NCBI GenBank assembly: GCA_015501055.1
Contig: JADNYV010000502.1
Coordinates: 1 to 25,030 of the forward strand
Length of the DNA: 25,030 nucleotides
Reading direction: 5' to 3'
From: Mucidula mucida
Taxonomy: Eukaryota; Basidiomycota; Agaricomycetes; Agaricales; Physalacriaceae
The notes under the pieces were generated by a model that was given only the letters and a program-made list of their open reading frames with translations, ran no database searches and was not told where the DNA came from. Position numbers and translations under genes: made by a program. The first letter of the stretch is position 1, and each line of letters begins with the position of its first letter. Positions 1-11,088 of the stretch are shown here, in pieces.

Positions 1-8
1 TCCTCCCG

Positions 9-2402
9 ATGGCCCCCTCCTCCTTCGACGAGGAACGAAGTGAGTTTCGTCTTTTCAGCTCTTGCCCTGACGTTGTTAAATTGCGTTTAGGTATAGGCGA
101 CAACGATTCGGACGTTGCTAGTGTGGACATCGATTTCAATGCTAAGAACGAGAGCACGCTAATTCTCAGGGCGGTCCCTCAACGGACGACATACTGCTTT
201 ACTCGCCATTTCATCCGGAATAGGTCCGTATATTATCCGTCATCACACCTCCCGATACCTATCCACGATTCGTTCCGCCTGCAGGTACTGGTCTTTTCGT
301 GAGTGACTCATTGTGCGGACTGTTCGCGTCCTCATCGTTCTATTAGCTCGGTTCTGGGTCTGCACTGTCCAACGCTGGTCCACTGGGTATCTTCCGTGCT
401 CTACATCCTAATCATCGGGATGGGGCTCACTGGTTCGCTTTCCAGGTCTTCTGCTTGGATATGCCTTGATGGGATTGATCACTTCTGGCGTCGCCTTCAT
501 CAGTGCTGAGACGGCGGCGTTCCTGCCCGTTAGTGGAGGCTTCATTCGTACGTATTCCAATACAATAACAGCGGCCACATACCTCATGTCCATCTTCTTA
601 GGTCACATTCCCATGTTTACGGATCGCGCTTTGGGAATCACTGTGAGTCAAGCTGTTACGAGAAGTCGGCTTCGTTCTGAAACCGCTTATAGGTGGGATG
701 GATGTTCTGGTACCTACTAGCAATTTTTGCAGCGGCAGAAGTTGTCGCTGCGTCCAGTCTAATCGGATATTGTGCGCGATTTTCCCGGTAAAAAATGCGC
801 GCATCTCATACAAGTATTGACCTCCAGGGAGACCGGACCTCAGTCCTGCAATATTCATAAGCGTTTTCGGCTTCCTCATGGTCGTCTTCAACTTCCTTCC
901 CGTTCGGTTTTATGGAGAGCTAGAATTCTTCTTCGGGATTCTCAAGTCTTTGCTTATTATCGCCCTTATTCTTGCGGGAATCATTGTGGATGTAGGCGGA
1001 TCTCCGACCGGCGAGGTGCGTGTGTACCTTACAATACGGTGCATGTGGTGAACTCATTTTTGACGCCAGTACATCGGTGGCAGGAATTGGCACCCAAAAC
1101 CTATCAAAGAATACCTAGTATCTGGTGGCACTGGACGTTTCCTCGCGGTCTGGAGTACACTTAGTAAGTGGTCTTACACCTCCGTACCCCTCCTTCCTGA
1201 CATGAACGCCAGTCAACGCGGCGTTTGCTATGGGAAACATCCAAATTACGACAAGTATCGGTTCAGAAGTCATCAATCCGCGTGTAAATCTCCCCAAGGC
1301 TATGAGACGCGTATTCTGGAGAATCTTCTTCTTTGTATGCAATGGCTCTCTATATTTGGACGCAGCCTGATAATCATGATGCTCACAGTACATCGTGTCT
1401 TTGATTGTTGTCGGTTTACTGATTTCTGCGGACGACCCTCGCCTGGGAACTGGTAGCGATATCGCGTCATCGCCGTTCGTTCTGGCTTTCAATACCGCTG
1501 GCATCAAAGTCTTCCCCTCGATCATCAATGCGGTTGTAATCACTAGTGCATTTTCGTCTGGGAACGGTGTGATATTCCTCGCATCGCGCACGCTTGTCGG
1601 GCTTGCCTCAGACGGCTCTGCCCCTCGATTCATGCTGAAGACCAATCGCGTCGGGTAAGAATAAGTTCTGCTTTCTTTGGAGTGGCGTGTAGACTAACAG
1701 TTTGTCGAAGAGCACCATACTGGGCCGTGGCATCATCATGCATTTTATTGCCTTTGGCTTATCTGAATTGTGGTGGCGATACACCGACTACGGTCTTCAA
1801 CTGGTTCACGTCATTGATGTCTGTGTTCCATTTTCTTCATCATGGCGTTACGCTGACCGGGAGCACACAGTGCTGTGGCGGGGTTGAACATATGGGTCGT
1901 TATCTGCCTCGCCTATGTCCGATTCTACTGGGGCATGAAGAAGCGAGGCTTCAACCGCAACGATCTCTTCTACAAGAGTTGGGGTCAGCCTGGAGTTGCT
2001 AGTGCGTACATGATGTTCTTTCGCTTTGCGCGATGAATGATGGCAGCCCAGCTGCGTGTGGTATTATGTGTTCCCTCATAGTGTTGTTCTCTGGATTCGC
2101 CGTCTTCTTCCCGGGCAACTGGTCTGTCTCGGTTTTCCTGTCGAACTATGTAAGTGACACCGGTCGATGGTTATTTTAACCTTCGTTGAACATACGCCGA
2201 ATAGATAAACTGCTTCGTGTTCGCAGTCCTTTACGTTGCGCTGAAACTCACAATCAAATCCCCGTGGATCTCCTATGAAGACATGGATTTCTCCCAGATG
2301 GATGCGATCAAGGCTGAGAAGAAGGCGCAAGAGCTTCACACAGACACGTCTAAAGTCGGGCCTCGGTGGAGAAGAATAATAGAGAAACTCTTTGATGCGT
2401 AG
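9..2402 (+). CDS. Amino-acid permease (APC superfamily, YAT-type), intron-rich
   Basis: Predicted plasma-membrane amino-acid/proton symporter with about 12 membrane segments. Spliced coding pieces match the fungal amino-acid permease pattern in order: RHTALLAISSGIG then TGLF (205-298), the GPLGIF piece (347-395), AETAAFLPVSGGFI (about 510-548), GWMFWY (about 693), FLPVRFYGELEFFFGILK (about 895-945), YLVSGGTGRFLAVWSTL (about 1117-1160), SRTLVGLASDGSAPRF (about 1585-1630), TVFNWFTSL (about 1790-1817), FYWGMKKRG (about 1930-1960) and FSGFAVFFPGNWSVSVFLSNY (about 2090-2150). The charged C-terminus ends at TAG 2400-2402. I count about 13 exons. The ATG at 9 opens a short acidic N-terminus and is the only start visible, but the gene could begin left of the window. 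A GTGTGG...CTCAG intron at 121-169 keeps the frame; without it there would be a one-base shift at 170. Substrate is unknown. Confidence 0.85.
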
Positions 2403-2608
2403 ATCTTGTCGCCTATACTATACACAATTCTTCAAGAAACGTTATCATTGTACGATAGGAATCCTGCCGCGGCTCAAGGCGGCAACGGTCCGAGCACGTG
2501 GCCGTGATGACCGACCACTTCTCTCACCATCTGTGACGCGATTCAATATCGTATTAGTCGCGCGCGCCGCATTCTGGCTCGGTTAGATAGACTATCTCGC
2601 CCGAATTG
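2403..2608. other. Intergenic spacer, permease to MYND gene
   Basis: About 200 bp between the permease stop and the MYND-gene ATG on the same strand. It must hold the permease 3' end and the promoter of the next gene. No clear TATA box or repeat is visible. Confidence 0.5.
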
Positions 2609-4904
2609 ATGCCTCTTCCTAGGAACAAGATACACAAAAAGCGACTGGCCCCAAAGGCGATATGCAGTGCAGATGCAACACCTCTAGGCGACTCCTACAT
2701 GGGACGCATGGATAATGCGGAAGGATGGAATGCCGTGATTTCCATTATCTGTGAAGGATTCAAGTTACCAGGCTTGGGGAGCTCTCGTCTTGAGGAATGC
2801 ATTTAAATCATCGCCTTTCAAAGATTTGACGACGCGTCACGGTCTCAAGAAAATTCACGCCAAGTTTGACACCATCTATGCGCGCTTAGATGGCGCGTAT
2901 GAGGCTTATAAACACGAGGAGAAGATTACTGGTGGGATCATTGGCGTCTACGCCCGGATGTGCGCTGATGACCTGATACGCGACAGGCTATATAATAAAG
3001 GTAAGCACTACTTGGAATGTCATAGACTGCAAGCTTATCGTAGAAATGAACCAGGATTCTTGCGGCATATATTCCCTCTTCTTCGTGTACCAACGGCTCG
3101 GCACCTCGCTCTGCGAGCCCTCTGTGCAATAACTCACAGTCTCAGCACTCAAGGCCGACTTGAAGTTGCTCGCGATCATAGGTTTCTTCAAAGGTCTCTT
3201 GAAGACTTCCCAGATGACCCAGTGGGCTCGGAATTGGGTGTCGTCGTTCTGTCTCATGTCATTGATGCAGTCATCGGCTTTACTGCAGACAGTACGCCTC
3301 CCCAGCTGTTCAAGGAGCTAGACATGGCGTCCATACTACAGACTGTCGTCGACAGCGCCAAATACCCCTTCGCATCCCCGTATCTTCTGGGTCATGCCCA
3401 CGCCCTGTTTGCAATTTATAACTGCGCCGCTCACTTTTTTGGTTGCCGGTCTTCGTAGTACTAGTCTCGCTTTCAGATGCAGCTCTCTAGATGCACTTCT
3501 AAGACTTTACGATCACGGTTCCGAAACCCACCATCTCTCCACAAACACCGCTGACCTAATCAAGACGATTCAGCACCTCCCAGGATACCAACATTTTGAA
3601 AACGCGACCGTTTCAGCGACGATCTCGGATCTCGTTCTCGCCATGGCGAAGTACCAGACCCATAAAGACTTGTACAAGCTTGGGCTTGTATTCGCGGAAG
3701 TTTCCATTCGTATTCCCCAGATAGAGTTCTCTTTCCCGTCGAGTGCCGTTGTCGTTCCTAGGGGCACGTCGACAAGTTTCAGTGTGTTGCAGATAGATCC
3801 AATCCAGATCTGGATAGATTCCATCCCCAACTGCGCCACCGCCATCCGCGAACACGGCAAAGGATCAGAGCAACATCTGGCTGACATCCTGGAAATCAAG
3901 TATCTTTTTCAGCCCCCGGAAAAAGCATCCGAAATGGAGAGGGCTTTGGACTTGGCGGAAAAGGGCGTCGGGCGTTACCCAGATTGCGCATTTTTCTACG
4001 ACGTGCTCTGTGTTCGTGGCTACGGGGAGCACGAGGATGATGACGCATCCAGTCTGAAGTGGGCAAAGAAGGGTTTGAAGTGTCGCGACACACCTCGTTT
4101 TCTCCGGCTGGATCTGCTACACTATGCCGTTACCTGGGCGGGCTATCTTGGCGTTCTGAAGATGAAGACTGCGACGACAACGGAGTATGCATGGACAGAA
4201 GGCTCGGCCTTTCTGATAAGTGCGTTGGAGGATTCGGAGACGTATATCAAGGAAGCACCTCCGGATGCAGTCTTTCTCAAAGACATGCTTTCTTGGAATC
4301 TTCTTCTTCGCATTGTCCTGAAGGGTCCAGAAATTCCTTTGGGTTCAAGCGAGTTCAAGGTCGTGTACCACTTCCTCGCCGACTACATCGCTGGATCTCA
4401 TTCTTTCTCAATATACGATTCAACAGATCAAGAATACCGAAAGCCTTCGGACACTCATCGGCGCTCAAAGTGAACGTACAGCCCTGTATGTTGCACAAGA
4501 GGCGGTCGTCAAATTATACGCGGAATCCGTTGCAGAGTGGGGCACGGCCATACGAAGAAATGACAGGGTACACGCCTGGGAATCGCATCCGCCTAAGGAC
4601 GCCGATGAGGCTCTCGCTAAATGGTTGGAGGACTTGCCGGTCGACGACTCAACTGTCTATGTATGTAAAACCTCCCAGTCGAGCCCAACCATTAACTTCA
4701 ATGCCGTCGCGTTGTATTGATGCTCGTGGTGTCGGAACTGTAGTGCAGTACTGAGAAAGTGCTCGCTTTGCGAGAAGTCGAGGTATGTCGGAGCTCGTTA
4801 AGACTTTCTATCGGGCTCAAATTACCCTTTTTTGCAGATACTGCGACGCGCTTTGTCAAAGAGCGCATTGGAAGGAGCATAAAAGGCACTGTCGACCTCA
4901 ATAG
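2609..4904 (+). CDS. MYND-type zinc-finger protein, possible frameshift
   Basis: Member of the large helical-repeat plus C-terminal MYND family common in Agaricomycetes; the function of these proteins is not established. The start MPLPRNKIHKKRL (ATG 2609) is typical. Exons 2609-2771, 2824-3000 and 3055 onward encode an alpha-helical body (GLKKIHAKFDTIYARLDGAY, RHLALRALCAITH, VVVLSHVIDAV). The last two exons carry the MYND finger: CRNC, CSLC, then after an intron YCDALC and HWKEHKRHC, stop TAG 4902-4904. The first intron seems to use a GC donor (2772). The frame shifts between AIYNCAAHF and FLVAGLRS at a run of six T (3425-3430); five would restore it. A second frame change near 4365-4430 is explained by a GTGTAC...CAACAG intron. 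Could be an intact gene with an assembly error or a young pseudogene. Confidence 0.8.
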
Positions 4905-5087
4905 TGATTCGTTGTGCAACTTCGGCGAGTAGTCTGTTTACATTCAGTCGTTGAAGTATTCTCGCTCCACGGCGCAATCCCAAGACAGTCTCGAAAGGCA
5001 TAGTCGTGGTCGTGTTCTGTGGCGCGTGTTAGCTGCAGGGCAGGTGTCCATGAATGATAGGTTGCACCTACTGTTGCAAACCAAGCT
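4905..5087. other. Tail-to-tail spacer between MYND gene and EH1
   Basis: 183 bp between two convergent stop codons. It should contain both 3' UTRs. No gene or repeat is visible. Confidence 0.5.
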
Positions 5088-6278
5088 TCACAGAACGACT
5101 CCCTCAATCCATCCCAACAAATCTTTATTCATCTCTTCTGGCCGCTGCATCATAATCCAATGCCCCGAATCATAGTCTTGGAAAGTAAAGTTCGGCGCGT
5201 ACTTGTAGAAAGGGGCTCGCATGAACGCGGGAATACAATTGTAATCGCGAACGGCACCGCCGAAAAAAGCCGGCTTCCGAATGGTCCAGTCAACTTCTGG
5301 TATGTCTACACAAGATGAGTTGGGTTTGTTGAGGCGGCGGAGTTGAGCAATCATCGTACTCTCGCTATCCTTCCACTCGACGTCGGACGTCATAATTTTG
5401 TACCAGTTGAGTGCGGGCGCGATACCAGAGGCAAGAAGGTCTGTTTTGGCGCGGTCGTATTCCTACAATTGTCAATTCATCAACACCTGATAGTCAAAAT
5501 GGAACGGAATGTACCTCTTGAGAGAGGAAGAACTCCGTCATCGATCCGGACTCTAGCCACTGTTGCATCGCGCCTGTAGGGGACCACGCAGTAATGGTCA
5601 CCCTCGGATCTTTAGCATAAACGAGCGAATAGAAAGAGTCGATGTTGTTGCGAATTATGTCTGCAGCGTTGTCCTGGGAGAAGAAGGCCCAGTATCCCCA
5701 CGCGTCGTAGCCCAGGGCTTGCGCGCTCTACACAACGGTTGATGTTACTAGATCAAGTGCGAATTGTTGGAGGAAGCTTACCTGATTTTTCAAGGTTTCA
5801 AAGTCGAACCCGGGAGGAGGCACGTACCCAGCCGCGTAGAACGCAAATGCGATAAAACGGTCCTGATAATAATTCACCAAGCGAGCGGCCGGCCTGCAGC
5901 CCCTTCACAAATGTCAGCCTTGCCTTGAGGTGATGATTGAATGTACATCGCTCACCAATCGTGTCCAATGGCAACAACCTTTTCGGCGTTCTCTTCGTCG
6001 AGTATTTCGACGATGTCTTTGGTGATCAGACTACTCTTGTAGGCCTCAACCTCGATAGGCTTCGCGGTGCCACCATACCCCAACATGTCGGGGACAACAA
6101 GACCATATCCTTGAGCAGCGAAGAAGGTGATTTGGCGATGCCAGTCGTATGCGGTACCCGGGAAGCCATGGAGGAAAAGCAAATACGGCTTCGACAAAAT
6201 CCTAGGAGAAGAGAAGTAGTAGTGGTACTTGAGACCGCGAGAAACAACGAAGTCTTTGTAGTGCGTTGAGTCTAACAT
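5088..6278 (-). CDS. Epoxide hydrolase EH1 (alpha/beta-hydrolase), intact
   Basis: Soluble-type epoxide hydrolase expected to open epoxides to vicinal diols. Five exons (6278-5956, 5902-5782, 5727-5515, 5462-5360, 5305-5088) total 978 nt, 325 residues, normal for this family. The oxyanion motif HGFPG lies at residues 37-41. The nucleophile Asp107 sits in GHDWG, with the intron splitting the Trp codon. Cap-domain Tyr-rich segments (GYDAWGYWAFFS, NNIDSFYSLVY) follow, and the catalytic His302 is in DSGHWIMMQRPEE. No signal peptide is seen, so it is probably cytosolic. The frame stays open upstream to an ATG at 6428, but I chose 6278 (MLDSTHYKDF) because paralogue EH2 begins the same way (MLDPGSFKDL). 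Convergent with the MYND gene and on the same strand as the AIF-like gene. Substrate unknown. Confidence 0.9.
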
Positions 6279-6893
6279 GACGAGCAAGGAGTCGGACGAC
6301 CATCGCGATCTACAGATTATGTTAAGTAGAAAGAAATGCAGATTCTTTGGGGTAGCGGTACGATATTCAACCACCCCAAAAGGCGGTTGGCAATCCGGGA
6401 GCGGAGATTCTTTGGGGTGGCGGTCCATTTGTCAGTAGCCTTCGTCTGATGCAGCGCAGTTCGTAATGCATGACTGATGTTCCGTCAGCAGAGAATTTGG
6501 GCGCTGGAAGGTGAGCAAGCTTAATTTTGGGTAGGTACCGCCTTCATATCCGGGGCAGCGACACCCAAAGCGGAATAAGAGGCCGACGGCGATGTCTTGC
6601 CGTGAGATTGGTACGAGTCGCTTTCGTGCATCCGACTCTGCCTCCCCTTTTCGCCTTTTCGACAGGGACTCAGCGCACAGCCGCTGGCTCATGTTTTGCC
6701 AATCGAGCAAGTAAGTACAGTATAAGCCGCCGTACTTCAAGAACCAAAGCTTGTCTCATGTCAAGAGGTGCACTGCCAGTAGAAATAAGTTGGAGATGGA
6801 AAGGAAAAAACGACTCAATAGGGGACAAGTACCACCGACTGGGTTAGGGTTTCCACCCCAATCAAACACTCCGTTTGGGCTTCAAAAGCAATA
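6279..6893. promoter_or_regulatory. EH1 upstream region with repeated CTTTGGGG motif
   Basis: 615 bp between the EH1 start and the AIF-like gene stop. A 20-bp near-perfect direct repeat, AGATTCTTTGGGGTRGCGGT, lies at 6340-6359 and 6405-6424. CCACCCCAAA at 6371-6380 is the exact inverse of TTTGGGGTGG at 6411-6420, and CCACCCCAA recurs near 6853. The motif could bind a regulator, or it could be transcribed 5' UTR sequence. No gene is recognised here. Confidence 0.4.
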
Positions 6894-8227
6894 TCATTGC
6901 AAGCCCATACTACCTCGGAACATAGGAACCAAGAGCTCGCGCGACTTCGCCAATCTTGCCATCCAGGCGCCCATGACGCGTCGAGGTACGCTACACCGCC
7001 CTCCTATAAGAATTTCGTCAAAAATGGCAGAACGTGGACCAACTCCTGGTCTTACCTTCCCATCCGTGATCAAAATCATCTCCATAGCGCCTTTGTACTT
7101 CTTCAGAGCGGTGCCGTTCTTGATATAACTCAGAACATTGGCGGCGACAATGCTGGTATGAATGTCGGCCTTGGCAGCCTGCTTCTGCTCCTTGATATCG
7201 GTGATGTCTCCTAGTGCGAATATCTCGGGGTGGTCCTGGAGCTGTAGCGTGGATTTGACTTTTACAAAACCGTTGCCGTCAAGTACGTCGGACCCTAGGG
7301 AAGTTAGGTAGACAGTGTTTGGACGAGTTCCCCATGCCGAGACCTAGAAGCAATGACTCGGAGCATGAGAGCAAAGTAATAGCTCAACCAAAACGACTCA
7401 CAACAAGGTCACCTGGCAAAGTCTTCCCATTTCGTGTCTTGACTGAACCATCAACAGACGTCAAGTCATCGATGAAGTCGTCATACACAAACGTTACTCC
7501 TCGTGCGGTAAAGCTGGACTCTGCGCGTCGGCGGAATTTGTGAGGGTATGTCTCGTTGAGAAGCTGGGGTAACGCTTGAACCACTGTTACCGGCTTTTCC
7601 TGTACGCGGCAGTCAATAACGTCAAAAAAACGAAAATGGACGGGCACGGACAGGCCAGAGATCTTTAATTTCTCCTGTAATTTCTGCGTTGGGAGTATTG
7701 AATCAGGACGCGTTTGCCAGAAGGACAGACCTCGTACCTAGACCGACGGCTCCTCCGCCAGCGACAACAACGCTCTTCGCACTGCTGAACTCCTTGCGTC
7801 TGGCAGTCAACCACTCTTTGACAGCCTCTTCATCGTCGGGGAACGCCAACGGTCCAGGCCACTTTGCTCCCGTCGCTAGAACCAACACAGCAAAAGGAAT
7901 CTTTTCTCCGCTGTGCAGAATGACCAAGCCACCCTTGTCGCCACTCTTCTCGACGGCTGTGACGACTGCCTGCACAAAGGTACCCTTCCCGTTATAGAAC
8001 AATTTATCGTAGGGGGCAAAGGCAACCTTTTCCAGGTCGTCGCGGTCAGAGACGACCATTCGTGCAGTAGCGATGAGGTGAATGCGGTAGGGCCGTGGGT
8101 TTACGAGGATGAGGTTGTGCGACGCCGCGTCAAGCTTTGCTGAAATGTGGCGTGCTGCAACAGCGCCATAACCGCCTCCTACGACGACAATGTTGGGCTT
8201 TCCATTGTTCGGTATCTGGAACGGCAT
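6894..8227 (-). CDS. AIF-like FAD-dependent NAD(P)H oxidoreductase, possible frameshift
   Basis: Pyridine-nucleotide-disulphide-type flavoprotein of the AIF/AMID/NDH-2 class; it likely moves electrons from NAD(P)H through FAD. Exons: 8227-7738, 7683-7652, 7599-7402, 7343-7056, 7003-6894. The FAD-binding Rossmann loop GGGYGAVAAR is at residues 17-26, followed by LILVNPRPY and LVLATGAKWPGPL. The NAD(P)H loop AGGGAVGLEITGEI spans the first splice. SAWGTRPNTVYL and IFALGDITDIKEQKQAAKAD (second FAD motif) are in exon 4. The C-terminus reads WMARLAKSRELLVPMFRG. The exon sum is 1118 nt, one short of a multiple of three. The last exon starts GGVAYLDASW and ends in another frame, so one base seems missing at the CCC run 6970-6972. 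That is an assembly error or a real break; otherwise about 372 residues. Confidence 0.85.
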
Positions 8228-8534
8228 CTAGGTATTTTGATTATGACACTAGTGAAGATTTGGGGAGTCTACATACCGAACTGCCTGGTTCCGTATGAAG
8301 CTACAACGTTTGTGAAGCGTGGTCGCAATGCAGAAGTCATCACGCGTACAGATGGGACCACGGCTAAATGTGCACCGAACCTGATTTTCCGCCAGGTACA
8401 CCCAGCTGTGTCTGGGCTTGACGCTGCTTGATGCCCGACATCGCCGGGCCAGTAGGGACTTTTCAAAGCGATCTGTTGTTGAAGCTGGCATGTATCATTC
8501 GCATAGAAAAAATCACTTTAGATTCTCATTGATT
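8228..8534. other. Upstream region of AIF-like gene, no recognised gene
   Basis: About 300 bp between the AIF-like ATG and the MYND-like fragment. It may include remnants of the zinc-finger end of that fragment on the minus strand, but nothing is clear enough to call. Confidence 0.3.
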
Positions 8535-8810
8535 TGACACGACCACGAAGGCGGACACAAGGAGACGTTAATCGAGTTCATGGTGGGATTCAGATGGATC
8601 GCTTTACAGGCATAGACATTGGCGTTATCGACAGGCAAGTCCCGGACTCAGAGCCATTTCGCGAGAGCTTGATCATCATCGTTAGTAACATAGGACTTGT
8701 GGACGTTCTCCTGGTTCAGCCCAGAATTGCGTCTTGCAGTCGGACGATGTAATGCCGCGTGGTCAGAAGTTCCACCGATGCGAGTGCGGAGTTTGCTGTC
8801 CTTGCGTTCA
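8535..8810 (-). pseudogene. Decayed MYND-protein fragment
   Basis: The minus-strand translation resembles the end of the MYND gene at 2609-4904. It reads LRTRIGGTSDHAAL against LRTLIGAQSERTAL, then QALAKWL against EALAKWL, then DLPVDNANVYACKA against DLPVDDSTVYVCKT, then SWSCQINENLK near the first zinc ligands. There is a TGA right after AKWL, an internal shortening of about 10-15 residues, missing zinc-ligand cysteines, and no recognisable helical body upstream. I read it as a truncated, inactive paralogue. It lies on the opposite strand from the full gene, about 3.6 kb away. Confidence 0.5.
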
Positions 8811-9679
8811 CAAGCAAAATCCTGATGACGGGGATGTCATTAGTATTCTGGTGATTGGAGGACTGAAGAGGCAGCTACTCTGAACCTCCCTTCGCGTGAA
8901 TTGCGGCGGCGCAGATGCGCTTTACACGAGGAAGAGATAGAGAAATAGTGAGTTTCTCACCTTCGTTCGGGCTTCTTGGACAACAGGCAATTGAAGGGAT
9001 TTGAGAAAGACCTTCATTTCCTTTCAGGCTGCAGGTAAAGCTAGACGAAGGACCCGAAGGTAGGTCGTTATACCTTTGAGTGACCCGCACTCATGTCCTC
9101 TTCTGTATGAATGTCAGTATGTAGACTACTATCGACCAACAATCGATGGTTGAACCAAGGTCAAGCCCCTGAGTCGGCCGTGTCATCCGAGTCCTTCTGA
9201 ATCGGCACTTTCGGCAAAGTACTCTTGGTCAGATTCCTTCTTGCCTTTCACTTCGAAAGATGTTCTAACTGCTGACATATCCAGTCATACCCATGCTGTC
9301 GATATCTGTCCGGTGTCACACTGTAGTGTCCTCGAAGCCCGACTTGGCACGCTCAGGCGCTTGCTACCTGTTGGCCAGGTCAATCGGAGTCTTCGATATT
9401 ATCATGCATCTTCCCAACAAGGACTATCGGTCCAGCGAGAGGGCCGTGCAGTAACGAACCGATATGTAAACGCGGATTGTAAGTGGGACAGTCGCTGACA
9501 CCTGTCTACTAAGCACAATAATTGCTGAAAGCGTCCCTACTGGACGGACGAACTGCAGTGACTGATAACTTGTGTCTTATCAACCGTGCTCTGTAAGACG
9601 TGTTTGGCTGACAAAGGTGCGCTACTTAAGAAGACCTTTGGCTCCAGATCATCATCCTTGTGACTGTTCTTCTCCCGTC
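8811..9679. other. Intergenic region upstream of EH2
   Basis: About 870 bp. An 85-codon open frame at 9241-9498 (+) has no recognisable motif or splice structure. The final part should hold the EH2 promoter. Nothing else is supported. Confidence 0.35.
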
Positions 9680-10554
9680 ATGTTGGACCCCGGCTCCTTC
9701 AAAGACCTCGTCGTCTCCCGTGGTCTTAAGTATCACTACTATTGCTCATCTCCCAAGAGTGCCTCGAAGCCGTACCTGCTTTTCTTACATGGTTTCCCGG
9801 GAAGCGCTTACGATTGGCGCCACCAGATTGTCTTTTTCTCTGCCCAGGGTTATGGTCTCGTTGTTCCCGACATGCTGGGGTATGGCGGTACGGACAAACC
9901 CGCTGAGGTGGAAGCCTATCGAAGTAGCCTCATCAACCAGGACATCGTGGACATACTGGATGAAGAGAACGTGGAGAGCGTCGTCGCCATTGGACATGAT
10001 TGGTAAAATATCCGTTCATCAATGCCTAATGCTGATGTTGACTCATCGTTGAAGGGGCGCCAAGACAGCCAGTCGCTTGGCCAATTACAGCCAAGATAGA
10101 TTCATTGCCTTCGCATTCTACGCTGCGGGCTATTTCCCTCCTGGCTTGCGCTTTGAAGACTTTGCGAAAGAAGTACGTTGCATTCCCTCTGGATCGTGAC
10201 GATAAAACGATCCGCATTCACACAGGCTACACAAACTCTGGGATATGATGACTGGGGATACTGGGTCTTTTTTTCAGAGGATGATGCCGCTAGTGTCATC
10301 CGTGATCATATCGATTCGTTTTACAGTCTAGGGTACAGTCAAGATACCCGTATTACCATCATGAGTGGTCTCCGAAGGGAGCGCTCAGAAACTGGTTAGA
10401 ATCCAACTCCACGACGGACTTCTTTATCTCACAAGATGTATGTGACTTTTGTTGATTTGTAGTTAAAGGAGCTATTAGCTCATGACAATACAGGACTATA
10501 ATCGCGCCAAAGTCGACTATCTCGCTTCAGGCATTGGGCCGTCTCTCAATTGGT

Positions 10555-10559
10555 ACAAG
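10555..10559. repeat. Target-site duplication, left copy (ACAAG)
   Basis: ACAAG directly precedes the LTR start TGTTATG and is repeated right after the LTR end CTAACA at 17077-17081. The uninterrupted paralogue EH1 has a single equivalent position. Confidence 0.92.
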
Positions 10560-11088
10560 TGTTATGAATCGCCATATTTTCACATTTTCACATCTTATCA
10601 TATCTTATCGGGAGCCTTGTCTTATCAACCAACGGACCGTTTCATCATCTGTTTCGTCACCGATCATACCCCTTTTCATTACCGAAGCCGTACTCATGTC
10701 GGACACATGCCCAACACATGGATGACATCATACATGCCGATACCTCATGGACTCCCTATTGTATACACACCGCCGACACTCGTAGCACACATGGTTGTTT
10801 CAGTATTATTACTTACATGCAGTCACCACTCGTATTTAATGGTTTCACGGACTAGTAGCATACAACACTGGGTCAAGGGCGTGGAGCATCCCTAGTGGAA
10901 ACGCATATGGACAAGGAGCTTCAAACACAGACTTACTAGTATATAAGCAGTAGTGTAGTATCATTGTACTTTAGTTCCGATCTCGTTTATACACCGGGCC
11001 TAGCCTAGTCTTACAAACGCGAACACTTTCTCTTTCAGTTCTTGCTGTGGTACCTGGTTGAGTCTCGTGGCTTAGTCCGTCGCTAACA
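10560..11088 (+). repeat. 5' LTR of copy A (529 bp)
   Basis: Starts TGTTATGAATCG and ends GTCGCTAACA. It holds a TATA box (TATATAA, 10940-10946) about 27 bp before AGTTCCGATCT (10973-10983), the likely transcript start and self-primer. By hand it differs from the copy A 3' LTR at about 15 of 529 positions. Confidence 0.93.
10940..10983 (+). promoter_or_regulatory. LTR promoter: TATA box and predicted start
   Basis: TATATAA at 10940-10946 is followed 26 bp later by AGTTCCGATCT. This lies at the spacing expected for a polymerase II start, and the same 11 bases are complementary to the primer-binding site, as Tf1-type self-priming requires. The start itself is inferred. Confidence 0.6.

Noticed and set aside
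160..175. Apparent +1 frameshift in the permease N-terminus
   Set aside because: A 49-nt GT-AG intron (121-169) with a CTAAT branch point restores the frame, so a lesion is not needed.
4360..4430. Frameshift near SHSFSIYDS in the MYND gene
   Set aside because: A GTGTAC...CAACAG intron of about 64 nt joins EFKV to IKNTESLR in frame, which is simpler.
6279..6428. 50-residue N-terminal extension of EH1
   Set aside because: The frame is open, but paralogue EH2 starts at the equivalent internal Met and the extension has low-complexity promoter repeats.
9241..9498. 85-codon open frame upstream of EH2
   Set aside because: No recognisable motif, homologue or splice context; likely chance.
10482..10895. 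Plus-strand frame in the LTR, repeated at 16605-16883 and 23911-24195
   Set aside because: Conserved only because the LTR is repeated; no start context or protein signature.
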